The notes beneath the pieces are model-generated. The model saw only the letters and a program-made list of their open reading frames with translations. It searched no databases and had not been told where the DNA came from. A stretch of DNA of 64,000 nt from positions 51,916 through 115,915 of the forward strand of contig NZ_LT839648.1 of the NCBI RefSeq assembly GCF_900176885.1, read 5' to 3'. This stretch comes from Oceanobacillus senegalensis. GTDB lineage: Bacteria > Bacillota > Bacilli > Bacillales > Amphibacillaceae. Made by a program: the position numbers and the translations under genes. Shown here piece after piece: positions 53,272 to 62,284 of this stretch (position 1 is its first letter; each line of letters begins with the position of its first letter).

Positions 53272-53309
53272 TAGTGAGGACTTGAATTTATTACGAGGAG
53301 GAATTAAAT

Positions 53310-54146
53310 ATGAAAATTGCTGCGATTCAATTAAATTCAAAATCTAATAAACAAGAAAACTTGGATAAAGCAAGAAGCTTTATTACGAAGGCCGCTGTAG
53401 ATGGAGCAGAACTTGTATCCTTACCAGAGTATTTTAATTTCATGGGTCAAGATACGAAAAAGAGAGAGAACGCAGAAAATATCCCAAATGGGGAAACAAC
53501 AGAATTACTTTCACAACTAGCAAAAAAATATTCTATTTTTATCCATGCTGGTAGTATTGTAGAAAAATATAACGATGAAAAGTCTTATAACTCAAGTTTC
53601 GTTATTAATCCAGAGGGAAATATCATAGCAAAGTACCATAAGATTCACTTGTTTGATATTGGAATTGAAGGAATGCCAACTTATAAAGAGTCCGATAGAA
53701 TTCAAGGTGGAAATGAGCCTGTAATGGTAGATTTACCATTTGGAAAAGCGGGTTTAAGTATTTGTTATGATTTGCGATTCCCTGAACTATTTAGAAGTTA
53801 CGCACTAAATGGGGCAAAAATCCTATTTATTCCAGCAGCATTTACTAGATATACTGGTATGCTACATTGGGAAGCACTTCTTAGAGCACGTGCGATTGAA
53901 AACCAATGCTATGTAGTTGCTGCTGCTCAATTTGGTAGTCACTTGCCAGGAAAAGAATGCTATGGAAACAGTTTAATTATTGATCCGTGGGGTACGGTGA
54001 TTGCTAGGGCTTCTGAAGGTGAAGGTGTTATTATGGCAGAAATTGATGATGAACTCGTGAAAGGTGCAAGAGAAAGTATTCCTTGCTTAAATCATCGAAA
54101 ACCAGAAGTTTATCAGAATAACTCAGTCGTAAAAAGTATGTATTAG
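53310..54146 (+). CDS. carbon-nitrogen hydrolase (nitrilase superfamily, omega-amidase-like)
   Basis: 278 residues, ATG after GAGGAGG. The Glu-Lys-Cys triad is visible: VSLPEYFNF, KYHKIHLFDI and GLSICYDLRFPELFR. Its length and the pattern AARAIENQCYVVAAAQFG-like text (LLRARAIENQCYVVAAAQFG) fit the Nit2/omega-amidase group, which removes ammonia from 2-oxoglutaramate or 2-oxosuccinamate. Beside a TRAP importer it probably works on an imported or intermediate oxo-acid amide. Confidence 0.85.
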   Translation: MKIAAIQLNSKSNKQENLDKARSFITKAAVDGAELVSLPEYFNFMGQDTKKRENAENIPNGETTELLSQLAKKYSIFIHAGSIVEKYNDEKSYNSSFVINPEGNIIAKYHKIHLFDIGIEGMPTYKESDRIQGGNEPVMVDLPFGKAGLSICYDLRFPELFRSYALNGAKILFIPAAFTRYTGMLHWEALLRARAIENQCYVVAAAQFGSHLPGKECYGNSLIIDPWGTVIARASEGEGVIMAEIDDELVKGARESIPCLNHRKPEVYQNNSVVKSMY

Positions 54147-54187
54147 TAAGCTTTAAAAGTACGTGTTGACAGGTAGAGGGCGATGGA

Positions 54188-55126
54188 ATGGAACTTTCAG
54201 ACATTTTTCAATCAATCATAATGATTACCTTTATGATTGCAATCGGTGCAATTATTTCAAGGACATTTATTTTTAATCATGATACTCAAAAGCTCTTTAT
54301 TACCCTTATTGTGAATGTTGCCATGCCATGTATTATACTATCTAGTATTTTTCATGTTAATATGGAAGATGATATCTTCAAAAAAATACTAATAGTATTT
54401 TTACTTTCAATATTAATTAATCTTTTGGGTATCCTGATTGGTTGGATTTTAGCACGTATTTTCTTTAAAGACAACAAAGTAAAAAGTGAATTAGCCATCA
54501 TGTCTGGACTGGGAAATACAGCGTTTATTGGGATTCCTTTATGCGCTGTACTTTTCGGTACAGAAGGTGCTTTATATGCGGCAATTTTCGACGCTGGGGT
54601 TGATTTTGTTATTTGGACGATTTGTGTTTTACTTCTCCAAAAGGATATGAACTTTTCTTTTCAGATGTTTAAATCAATGATAAATACCCCAATTATTGCT
54701 ATCGTTGCCGGATTAACATTGGCATACTTCAATCTAAAACCGCCAACACTCTTTATAGATTTAACAGATCAGCTTTCGGTTTTAGCTGCACCTTTAGCTA
54801 TGTTTTATATTGGAGTTTTACTAATGAATATTTACCGACGGAAGAAGTTCCATGGTGCAAAACCAATTATTTTACTTCCGATTACGGTGAAATTAATTAT
54901 TTTACCGATTATAGTTGCTCTGGTTATTCCTATTTTTCCGGTAGATAAGGTCATAAGTCAAGTTATCATTGTTCAATCCATGATGCCAACATTACACTTG
55001 GCTTCAATCCTATTCGCGAAATACTCAGCAGACGAGGAATTGGGCGCTACAACAACAGTGGTTTCTACCATTGTTAGCTTTTCTACCATTCCCCTAATTA
55101 TATTGCTGGTGAATACATTTTTTTAA
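54188..55126 (+). CDS. AEC-family permease
   Basis: 312 residues, ten hydrophobic segments with a central break. NVAMPCIILSSIFHV in helix 2 and the mirror QSMMPTLHLASILFAKYSAD near the end match the auxin-efflux-carrier family, which in bacteria carries malate and related acids. As a second transporter in the operon it may export a product or serve another substrate. Confidence 0.83.
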   Translation: MELSDIFQSIIMITFMIAIGAIISRTFIFNHDTQKLFITLIVNVAMPCIILSSIFHVNMEDDIFKKILIVFLLSILINLLGILIGWILARIFFKDNKVKSELAIMSGLGNTAFIGIPLCAVLFGTEGALYAAIFDAGVDFVIWTICVLLLQKDMNFSFQMFKSMINTPIIAIVAGLTLAYFNLKPPTLFIDLTDQLSVLAAPLAMFYIGVLLMNIYRRKKFHGAKPIILLPITVKLIILPIIVALVIPIFPVDKVISQVIIVQSMMPTLHLASILFAKYSADEELGATTTVVSTIVSFSTIPLIILLVNTFF

Positions 55127-55221
55127 GTTAGGTAAAAGAGGGAGAGGTACCGTGTACTTCCCGCATTTTATCAAATGATCAGGATAAATTATCATTTTAT
55201 GCATGAAAGTAGGTGAAACGA

Positions 55222-55845
55222 TTGTACTTAAAAGATATTGCCTACGAGAAGATAAAAAAAATGATTATTCTAGAAGAGATTACAGGCCCTACAGTTTCAG
55301 AGCAAGAATTAGTGAAGAAATTAGGAATGAGTAGAACTCCAATACGAGAAGCTTTACAAAGACTTCAAAATGATGATAAATTCCTTGAAATATCTCCCAA
55401 AAGAGGTATTTATATAAGAGAAATTACGATAAGTGAAGTTAGGGATTTGATGGATATCAGGCTGGCAATTGAATTATATTCAATGAATCATATATCGGAT
55501 CTTTTCACAGATGAACACTTATCCATTTTAGAAGAACATGTAAAGTATCAAGAAGAAATGGAAAAAAAGTGGGATATCTATGAATTTTTGAAGTCAGACT
55601 TAGAATATCATGAAGCACTATTAAATGTTTTTGGTAATGAAGAATTCATTAAGGTACTAAATAATATTAGTGACCGCTTGCTTCGAAATGGTATGAAAGT
55701 ATTTACAAGGGAAAAGGAAAGAATTCGAAAATCTTTTGAAGCTCATAAATTGATTAATAACTATCTACGAGATAAAAATTTCGAAGCAGCTGCAAAGGCA
55801 ATGGAGGAGCATATTATTATGGGGAAGAGAATGCATTTGTCCTAG
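55222..55845 (+). CDS. GntR-family regulator, FCD (FadR-C) subgroup
   Basis: 207 residues from TTG 55222, since AGGTGA lies 5 bases upstream; GTG 55213 overlaps that site. The N-terminal winged helix reads ISEQELVKKLGMSRTPIREA-like text (TVSEQELVKKLGMSRTPIRE) and QRLQNDDKFLEISPKRGIYI. The FCD domain has VRDLMDIRLAIELY, the Asp/His metal-ligand region DLEYHEAL and AHKLINNYLRDKNFEAAAKA. It probably controls this operon through the palindrome at 49731. Confidence 0.9.
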   Translation: MYLKDIAYEKIKKMIILEEITGPTVSEQELVKKLGMSRTPIREALQRLQNDDKFLEISPKRGIYIREITISEVRDLMDIRLAIELYSMNHISDLFTDEHLSILEEHVKYQEEMEKKWDIYEFLKSDLEYHEALLNVFGNEEFIKVLNNISDRLLRNGMKVFTREKERIRKSFEAHKLINNYLRDKNFEAAAKAMEEHIIMGKRMHLS

Positions 55846-55884
55846 GTTATGAAATTATTACTAGTGTTACATACGGGTTTAGGC

Positions 55885-55932
55885 CAATGGCTCACAGCCC
55901 CCACTCGTTAATGTGCTAAAGTTCACAGTTTA
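55885..55932 (+). repeat. dispersed repeat, 'CGTTAATGTGC' family
   Basis: CCCCCACTCGTTAATGTGC then TAAAGTTCACA. Confidence 0.55.
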
Positions 55933-55980
55933 AAGAGGGGAAGTTTCACTTTTCTCCATATTCTATGAAATACTAATTTA

Positions 55981-56026
55981 AGAGGCCCTACCCAGAGTTC
56001 CTTTCTGTGGGGGTCTCTTTTTTACG
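55981..56026 (+). terminator. hairpin with T-tract
   Basis: AGAGGCCCTACCCAGA pairs imperfectly with TCTGTGGGGGTCTCT, followed by TTTTTTACG. A relative with the same layout is at 61735-61777. Confidence 0.5.
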
Positions 56027-56044
56027 CTATATGATTTAATAGAA

Positions 56045-56404
56045 TTGGAGAACGAGTTCGGAATAAAATTTCACAACTCGATAGTTGAGTATTTTAATTC
56101 TTATTGGTTTGCAGAGTTGGACGGGTTTATCAAAAACTATTATGTCAAATTAGAACCTGTTTTACCAGATTATGAATTAAATTCATTTAGTGATCTATTA
56201 AATGGATATAGGAATAATCATCAGAATAAATTAAATTATATTCCTTTAGGTATGGAGGGGAACGGTTTATTGGTAGTAATCGACAATAGCTCTGGTAAGG
56301 TTTATTTAGAGGATTTTGAAAGGAAAAACTTTGAATATATGATAGATGACATAGCTGCATTAATAAATAATCTTAGGCTATGGAAGGGGAACCTGGATTC
56401 TTAG
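56045..56404 (+). CDS. Syd-like (SUKH-2) immunity protein, possibly 5'-truncated
   Basis: 119 residues from TTG 56045, with no good ribosome-binding site and a terminator just upstream. FGIKFHNSIVEYFNSYWFAE, YIPLGMEGNGLLVVIDNSSG and KVYLEDFERKNFEYM match the SecY-interacting Syd fold, which as SUKH-2 also serves as immunity protein. Syd proteins are longer at the N-terminus, so the gene may have lost its start. Confidence 0.6.
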   Translation: MENEFGIKFHNSIVEYFNSYWFAELDGFIKNYYVKLEPVLPDYELNSFSDLLNGYRNNHQNKLNYIPLGMEGNGLLVVIDNSSGKVYLEDFERKNFEYMIDDIAALINNLRLWKGNLDS

Positions 56405-56875
56405 TGACGCACACTTATAATCGGGTGTAAGAAACTGTTCTTCAAACTATAATAATTGAACAGGTAGTAACAGCTATCATTATGACAAAAGGAGCATAGG
56501 GACAGCATAGGTACCCCGTTCGGTATAACATATCTACTTTTCAATGAAGCTTTGAAAAGTAGATACGTATAATGAGGGAAACCTATAAGGACGGTTCTTT
56601 AACGGGGGACATCGACCGCTTTGTTGCAAAAGTTGAGGTGCTGAAATCCCTTATATTTTCATTGCTTTGAAAGTCACCATGTTATGAACCCCCACTCTGA
56701 CAAGGGTATCTACTTTATAATTCACATAGTAGATCTATGAATCAGAATATCTAAATAGTTTCGAAGAGCCAATCAGTAAAAACGGATGGTGTACCTGTTC
56801 CCCCCTGTTCTGTAGTATAATTATAAATATGAATATAAAAATAAATCTGAACAAACCTAGAAGGAGTGAAGCATC
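56405..56875. other. intergenic region with degenerate repeats
   Basis: Contains a degenerate 'GGGACAG ... GGTACC' repeat near 56498 and an inverted repeat built from ATCTACTTTTCAA (56530) and TTGAAAAGTAGAT (56553). No gene seen. TATAAT-like text at 56815-56825 may be the amidase -10. Confidence 0.4.
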
Positions 56876-58351
56876 GTGAAATTAGTGATGAACTGGAATG
56901 AATGGTCTAGGCTTGATGCGATAGGCCTTGCCGAATTAGTACATAATGGTGAAATTACCCCGCAAGAAGTGGCTCAACAGGCAGCGAGTGGCATCAACGC
57001 CTTAAATCCTGAAATCAATTCCGTAATTGAGGTTTTTGATGATGTAGTCGATGACCCAACCAAGGATGGGATGAACACTGAGGGAGTCTTTGCAGGGGTG
57101 CCATATTTAATGAAGGACTTAGGACCTACCCTCAAAGGGCGTCTACAAGAAATGGGTTCTCTATTGATGAAGGGAAATCGTTCTACATCTGATAGTTTCC
57201 TAACAAAAAAGATTCGGAATTCTGGCCTTAATATCATCGGTCGGACGACAACACCAGAGTTTGGGCTCTGTAGTTCTGCTGAAAATCCGGACGTTTACAT
57301 TACACGAAATCCGTGGGATCTTGACTATACAACTTGTGGTTCCTCAGCTGGAACGGCAGCTTCGGTTGCAGCCGGGATCGTTCCTATCTCGCATGCAACG
57401 GATGGCGGTGGTTCCATTCGAATTCCTGCAGGTGTCAACGGCAACATTGGCCTGAAACCGTCTCGGGGCGTTTTTTCACCAGCTCCCAACAGTTCGGACT
57501 TGATGAATGTGGTTTCTGCACAGGGGTGCCACACTCGAACTATTCGTGATACAGCTGCCTTTGTAGATAGTTGTAGAGGTGGAGCATCTGGTGAGTTCAT
57601 GCCTTATTGGATGCCGAAGCAACCATACTCAGAGCTAATCCAACGTGATCCAGGAAAGCTTCGTATTGCTGTCTCACACGAATGGGGTGATTACCGTGCC
57701 ACTCCGCATATTGTTTCAGAATTGGAAAAGGCAGCAAGGTTCCTTGAGGGACTTGGCCATCATGTTGAGTGGGTAATTCCGGATGTTAATTTACATGCAT
57801 CCTATGAAGCACAAACCGCAGCCTATATCATGAAATTTGCGCAAACGATTTCTACTATACTAGAGCAAAAAGGATTGGAACAGCCGCCTGCTGACCTTAT
57901 TGAACCGATGTGTATTCGCGTCTGGGAGGAAGGGCGTGATGCCTCCTATACGGAGCGTGCCAAGATGCAAGCACTGTTTAACGAAACTTCTCGTCAGCTT
58001 GGAACCTTCTTTCAGGATTGGGATATTATCCTTACCCCGACAATGGCCAAACCTACGCCATTGATTGGTACGAAGGAGTACTTGACTATAAGTGATAACC
58101 CATCAGTTTTAGACTGGTTCGAAAACCTTTGGAGCATATTCTCTTATACGCCGATTGCTAATCTGTGTGGCCTTCCAGGCATTTCATTGCCAATGGCTGA
58201 GCTGGAGAATGGGATGCCACTTGGAATTCATGCGCTAACCCGGCAAGGAGACGATGGATTGCTTCTTCAACTCGGTGCCCAGATTGAGCGCGCACTAAAC
58301 GGAAAATGGAATCACGGCAAGAAACCTGCTGTACATGTATCAAATATTTAA
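56876..58351 (+). CDS. amidase (amidase-signature family)
   Basis: 491 residues, GTG start after AAGGAG. The Ser-Ser-Lys triad is present: Lys in VPYLMKDLGPTL, the cis-Ser in TTCGSSAGTAASVAAGIVP and the nucleophile in TDGGGSIRIPAGVNG. The first Gly of the usual GGSSGG is Cys here (TTCGSSAGT). GC content looks higher than in the surrounding island. Substrate unknown; it stands alone with its own terminator. Confidence 0.88.
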   Translation: MKLVMNWNEWSRLDAIGLAELVHNGEITPQEVAQQAASGINALNPEINSVIEVFDDVVDDPTKDGMNTEGVFAGVPYLMKDLGPTLKGRLQEMGSLLMKGNRSTSDSFLTKKIRNSGLNIIGRTTTPEFGLCSSAENPDVYITRNPWDLDYTTCGSSAGTAASVAAGIVPISHATDGGGSIRIPAGVNGNIGLKPSRGVFSPAPNSSDLMNVVSAQGCHTRTIRDTAAFVDSCRGGASGEFMPYWMPKQPYSELIQRDPGKLRIAVSHEWGDYRATPHIVSELEKAARFLEGLGHHVEWVIPDVNLHASYEAQTAAYIMKFAQTISTILEQKGLEQPPADLIEPMCIRVWEEGRDASYTERAKMQALFNETSRQLGTFFQDWDIILTPTMAKPTPLIGTKEYLTISDNPSVLDWFENLWSIFSYTPIANLCGLPGISLPMAELENGMPLGIHALTRQGDDGLLLQLGAQIERALNGKWNHGKKPAVHVSNI

Positions 58352-58438
58352 TTCATAATTTGAATCTATTTGTTGGAAAGGTATTAGCTAACGAAGCGGA
58401 CACCTTATTTCAATCATTTATATCTTATCGTATAAAAA

Positions 58439-58477
58439 ACAGATTGTTGATAAATTGTCGACAATCTGTTTTTATTT
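58439..58477 (+). terminator. rho-independent terminator after the amidase
   Basis: ACAGATTGT and ACAATCTGT form a perfect 9-bp stem, followed by TTTTATTTT. Confidence 0.7.
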
Positions 58478-58554
58478 TGGAGGAAAAGGGGTGAAAACCG
58501 CGTATCACCTAAGAATGATACACCGCTTTTTATTACTAATGTTCACAGTTTTTA

Positions 58555-58662
58555 CAAAACTTATAATTCTATTAATGTCCCTTTTAATGAAATGATAACA
58601 GGAGCCATAGCCGCTGTAGGATTGATGATTAAGATGCCCGTTGCCCAATACTGCTTGTGATA
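58555..58662 (+). pseudogene. probable toxin-tip remnant
   Basis: The frame reads YNSINVPFNEMITGAIAAVG then LMIKMPVAQYCL and a stop. No start. It lies 80 bases before an Imm47-like gene, so it may be the end of the matching toxin. Confidence 0.35.
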
Positions 58663-58910
58663 AAGTGGTAGTGAGGAACGGACATCTTTTTAGAACGAGA
58701 AAATGTAAAAAGATAAAGCTATGAATGAAAGTAGGTGTATGATGATAGAAGTGGGAAATCTTATGAATAGTATATGGTTTGGAGAAAAACCAACGCATTC
58801 CCAATTTGAAATGAAAGAAAATATTTTGAAGGCAAGCTCAGAGAAAGAGGTTTTATTGGATTTAATAGAAATATATAAAACAGGGGACTTTTCGCAAAAA
58901 GACGTATTGA

Positions 58911-58983
58911 TGTAACCGTCAAGTATAATTAAACAATTTTCCACAATTAAGGTTCAACAGTTTCCCACAATTAAGATTCAACA
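58911..58983. repeat. IS21 left terminal inverted repeat
   Basis: TGTAACCGTCAAG at the tip, then two motif copies at about 58936-58958 and 58960-58983 (CCACAATTAAG cores). Confidence 0.8.
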
Positions 58984-59744
58984 CCTGTTTCTTCAAATAA
59001 GGCTCGTCTGTATTTCATTCTAATACTGTCTTGATTTTCATCGAATGTAATGATTTCACTTCTATGAAGGAGGCGATCTAAGATCGCCGTTGTTAATGTT
59101 GTATCTCCCAAAAATTTCCCCCATTCACTTGGACCTTTATTAGACGTTAAAATGAACGCTGTCTTGTCATACATATCATAGATAAATTGAAAGAATAGTT
59201 GGGCATCCTGTGCCTCATAAGCCATATACATGACGTCGTCAATGATAATTAAATCCGATGCAGTAATCCGTTTGTACCTTGTTCTTGATTTGCTTATATA
59301 CTCTCTTGTCTTTAATATATAGATTAAGTGATCCATAGATACAAAAGAAACTTGATACCCTTGGTTAACCGCGTAGATGCCTAACCCTGTTGATAAATGG
59401 GTTTTACCAACCCCAGGTGGCCCCATCATGATTAATGTGAAATTTTCTTCTACCCATGATAGTTCTTTAAGTACATTTAACTGTTTGTCACCAATTGCCG
59501 ATTGCTCTTCCAAATTAAATTGTTCTAGTGTTAATGGTTGTGGAAATTCTGCCCATTTCATTAACTTACTACGATTTTTCTCTTCACGACAAGAAAGTTC
59601 ATATCCTAGTAACTGATTAATGAATTCATAGTAGGTCCACCCCTTCGATTCAGCTTCCCTAAGCATATTTGGGAGTTCCTTTGCGGTTTCTGCTAGTCTA
59701 AGCGTTCTGCACTTTTGTTGAAGTTCGTTATAAGAATCTGTCAT
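58971..59744 (-). CDS. istB: IS21-family helper ATPase IstB
   Basis: 257 residues from ATG 59744 (MTDSYNELQQKCRTLRLAET), with CAAGGAGGTA upstream; a longer frame into istA is not needed. AAA+ features are Walker A GPPGVGKTHLSTG, Walker B LIIIDDVMYM and the sensor ILTSNKGPSEWGKFLGD. It loads and regulates the IstA transposase on target DNA. Its start lies 1 base after the istA stop. Confidence 0.93.
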   Translation of the reverse strand: MTDSYNELQQKCRTLRLAETAKELPNMLREAESKGWTYYEFINQLLGYELSCREEKNRSKLMKWAEFPQPLTLEQFNLEEQSAIGDKQLNVLKELSWVEENFTLIMMGPPGVGKTHLSTGLGIYAVNQGYQVSFVSMDHLIYILKTREYISKSRTRYKRITASDLIIIDDVMYMAYEAQDAQLFFQFIYDMYDKTAFILTSNKGPSEWGKFLGDTTLTTAILDRLLHRSEIITFDENQDSIRMKYRRALFEETGVES

Positions 59745-59745
59745 T

Positions 59746-61284
59746 TTATTTACCTCCTTGCAGTACTTGAAGGTAGATATCCTGATTACGCTCAGGGGCT
59801 GTGATATCTTTATACTTCTCATTGATTAGTTCTTTTTTGGGCAATTGCTTACTATTTTGAATCTCCAATGAAATTGCGATATCCCTTAAGTCATTGGCAC
59901 TAGTTAGTCCTAGTCTTTTCATTTCTTTTACGGCATTATCGATATGAAGTGGGTATTGTTCTACAGCTTTAAGGACTACTTTTAATTGATCAATCGTGTG
60001 CCTTGGATATTGCTTATGCAAAGTCTTGATGAGCCAATTTGAATCTTCCATATCAGCTAACTTTTTCATCACCTGTTCCGCTAATTTTTCTCTTTTTGTT
60101 TGAGATCTCTGTCGATGCGTAGGGTCTGTAATGACTTTTCCTTTTTCCTTAGACAATTTATGTGTGCCAATGGGATTACCATTGGGGTGGAGGGAGATGC
60201 TTAAAGCCTCTCCAGCTAAAGATACGTAAGCAATATTTTCTCCACCATTTTGAAATGTTCCGAGCGGAACACTATACCTATTTCCTTCAAAACGGATAAC
60301 ATTGTCTTTATGAATCTTTCTTGTTATATTAATAGATGAGATATTTTCAAAAATATAATTTCCATTGACCTTTTGGAGATGCTGCTTTTCGAGGGCGTGC
60401 ACTTCGAAAGGTCTTTTCTTTATATTATGATGGACCTTATAGTTTCCCGTTCTTTTCAACCATTTCAAGGATGATTGCTGCCACGATATTAAATCTTTGT
60501 AAATGCGGTGCTTCGCAAAATTGTTCTTCACATATTTTATGACTTGTTCAATTTTCCCTTTTGACTCCGGGTCGCTTTTCCTACACAGATATATCTTAAA
60601 CCTTCTAGTTTCATGATATTTAGTAAAAGATTCCGTAAGGATTAAATCTCCGGCATTCTCACTGATTGCTAATAAACGATCTTGGTCATAAACAATTTCT
60701 TCAGTCATCCCTCCAAAATACTGAAATGCATTTTCCTGCATTTTAATTAAGTCAGCTGTACGTAGGGGGCGATCTAACCACTCTACATATTTAAATCTTG
60801 AATGCGATAATATAAATCCAGCTAAATAAAGTTTCTTTCTTTGCCCTGAATCCATGTATACAAAAGTTTCTCCAAAGTCCACTTGCATTTGTTTTCCCAT
60901 TGGAAGTTCTTCAACCGTCCCATACATTCGAGCCACCGTTTCCTTCGGTATATGATATTTTTCTCTTAAGTCATTGACGTAGTTACGTACTGTATTCTCA
61001 GCCACTGACTTCACATCCAATTTGTCTTGCAGCCAATCGTAAATTTGAGAACTCGACATATCTGGATGTTCCTTTAACCAAATCATTATGTCATCCTTGT
61101 AGGGATCTAGCTTTTTTGTTCTGTTTTGTAGTGATGCAATAAATTCAGTGAACTCTTCTGGTGTCATACTTAAATACTCTATTACTCTGTTTCTAGAAAT
61201 CTTTAACTTCTTTGCTATCTTACTGTTTGAGAATCCCAAATTCTTTAAACGATGTATCTCTTGGTAAACCATCCACTTTTCCAC
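59746..61284 (-). CDS. istA: IS21-family transposase IstA
   Basis: 512 residues, ATG start. Helix-turn-helix at the N-terminus (NLGFSNSKIAKKLKISRNRV), then the DDE core: first Asp in KQMQVDFGETFVY, second in EEIVYDQDRLLA, Glu in DPESKGKIEQVIKYVKNNF. A C-terminal beta-barrel and tail follow. Full length for the family. Confidence 0.94.
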   Translation of the reverse strand: MEKWMVYQEIHRLKNLGFSNSKIAKKLKISRNRVIEYLSMTPEEFTEFIASLQNRTKKLDPYKDDIMIWLKEHPDMSSSQIYDWLQDKLDVKSVAENTVRNYVNDLREKYHIPKETVARMYGTVEELPMGKQMQVDFGETFVYMDSGQRKKLYLAGFILSHSRFKYVEWLDRPLRTADLIKMQENAFQYFGGMTEEIVYDQDRLLAISENAGDLILTESFTKYHETRRFKIYLCRKSDPESKGKIEQVIKYVKNNFAKHRIYKDLISWQQSSLKWLKRTGNYKVHHNIKKRPFEVHALEKQHLQKVNGNYIFENISSINITRKIHKDNVIRFEGNRYSVPLGTFQNGGENIAYVSLAGEALSISLHPNGNPIGTHKLSKEKGKVITDPTHRQRSQTKREKLAEQVMKKLADMEDSNWLIKTLHKQYPRHTIDQLKVVLKAVEQYPLHIDNAVKEMKRLGLTSANDLRDIAISLEIQNSKQLPKKELINEKYKDITAPERNQDIYLQVLQGGK

Positions 61285-61351
61285 TCCCTGTTTCTCTCCC
61301 TTTCGACATACTCTACTAAAGTATACCGAAAGGTAGGTAAAATTAGTAAAC

Positions 61352-61424
61352 TGTTTAGTCTTAATTGTAGAATACTGTTTACCCTTATTTGTGGAAAAGT
61401 GTTGAGTCTAGTTTAGCAGTTACA
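61352..61424. repeat. IS21 right terminal inverted repeat
   Basis: The + strand ends GTTACA at 61424; the inverse of the left motifs lies at about 61355-61400 (CTTAATTGTAG and CTTATTTGTGG). Confidence 0.8.
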
Positions 61425-61734
61425 ATTGATTCAATTAATGAATAATACGAAAGATGAGGCTGATTTAAATTTATGTATTAGAGTATTTTTAGCTGTCGGG
61501 ACACATGATGACTTTAGGGATACAAATAATTTACGATTTCTTAGTGAGGGTACCGAAGAAACGATAAATACTTTTTCATCAGCAGCTAGCCTTACTTGAA
61601 GAGTGGGATGAAATTAATGATACATCTTTTATTTTAAGAGACTCTATTGACTTTTTCCTTGATTTTGAAGAACAAATTGGGGAATAAACAATCAGAAAAT
61701 TACGCTATACAGTAAATAATAAAGTACGGATGGA

Positions 61735-61777
61735 AGAGGCTCTATGCAGGATTTTTCTGTGTAGGGTCTCTCTTTTA
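61735..61777 (+). terminator. hairpin with T-tract, relative of 55981
   Basis: AGAGGCTCTATGCAG pairs imperfectly with CTGTGTAGGGTCTCT, followed by CTTTTACG. It would end the Imm47 transcript. Confidence 0.5.
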
Positions 61778-61849
61778 CGTGCTCATTTTATAAAATCTTG
61801 TATCTCGGTATCATAGACATCGTATGGAAGCATTTTGTTGATAATATTA

Positions 61850-61932
61850 GAAATGTAAGAGATGCTGGAGGAAGCAGAGTGGATATGGTTGGAAAACTCG
61901 GTGATCTGGCCAAAAGGTGGAGGTGGTGAGGA
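61850..61932 (+). pseudogene. toxin-tail scrap
   Basis: The frame reads NVRDAGGSRVDMVGKLGDLA then KRWRW and a stop. No start. Probably the end of a polymorphic toxin tip. Confidence 0.3.
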
Positions 61933-62246
61933 GATGTTGAAAAAGAATAACCCTGTTATTATATTATCTAAATTCAGGCAGATTCGTTATAACAATATAT
62001 GAGAATTGATTCGTTTTTTAAGTTAATAAGTATAAGAGATTGGAGTAGGTGATGCTGGTGACTTTCCCTACTCTTTTTTGGTATTCCATTGTAATCTCCA
62101 AATCTATAACGAATGATATTTTTAAAATAAAATAATCCACTTTATAGGTATCTATAATAAATTTTTAAAAAATTTAAATTATAATATTGATTTATAATTT
62201 TCAATCATTTAAAATAGTAAATGAATTACCAGATAATGATAAGTAA

Positions 62247-62261
62247 TACCGATATACGGTA
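62247..62261. promoter_or_regulatory. palindrome upstream of the acyl-CoA dehydrogenase genes
   Basis: TACCGATATACGGTA has perfect 5-bp arms and lies 23 bases before the first ATG. It could be an operator (TetR- or GntR-type); no regulator gene is in view. Confidence 0.4.
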
Positions 62262-62284
62262 AAATGATGGTGAGAGGTGAAGGA

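Larger units (their letters stand above)
58911..61424 (-). mobile_element. complete IS21-family insertion sequence
   Basis: Carries istA and istB on the minus strand. Both ends start TGTAAC on their own strand and share a ~70-base inverted terminal region with two copies of a motif like TTTTCCACAATTAAGGTTCA, as expected of the multiple transposase sites of IS21. The 5-bp direct duplication ATTGA flanks it (58906-58910 and 61425-61429). Nothing suggests that it is inactive. Confidence 0.92.
58742..61687 (+). pseudogene. Imm47-like immunity gene split by IS21-family insertion
   Basis: ATG 58742 opens MIEVGNLMNSIWFGEKPTHS and runs to FSQKDVL, where the element enters. Removing 58911-61424 and one ATTGA restores the frame: KDVLIQLMNNTKDEADLNLC, IRVFLAVGTHDDFRDTNNLR and FLSEGTEETINTFSSAA. 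A later deletion at about 61590 shifts the frame before LALLEEWDEINDTSFILRDS. The text has the Imm47 pattern (Fe-like 'NiWFGE', 'CIRVF', 'tHdD', 'LLeeWdE'). Confidence 0.75.

Noticed and set aside
57261..57600. Several alternative frames inside the amidase gene
   Set aside because: They overlap the strongly conserved amidase-signature core and have no separate start signals; higher GC alone explains the open frames.
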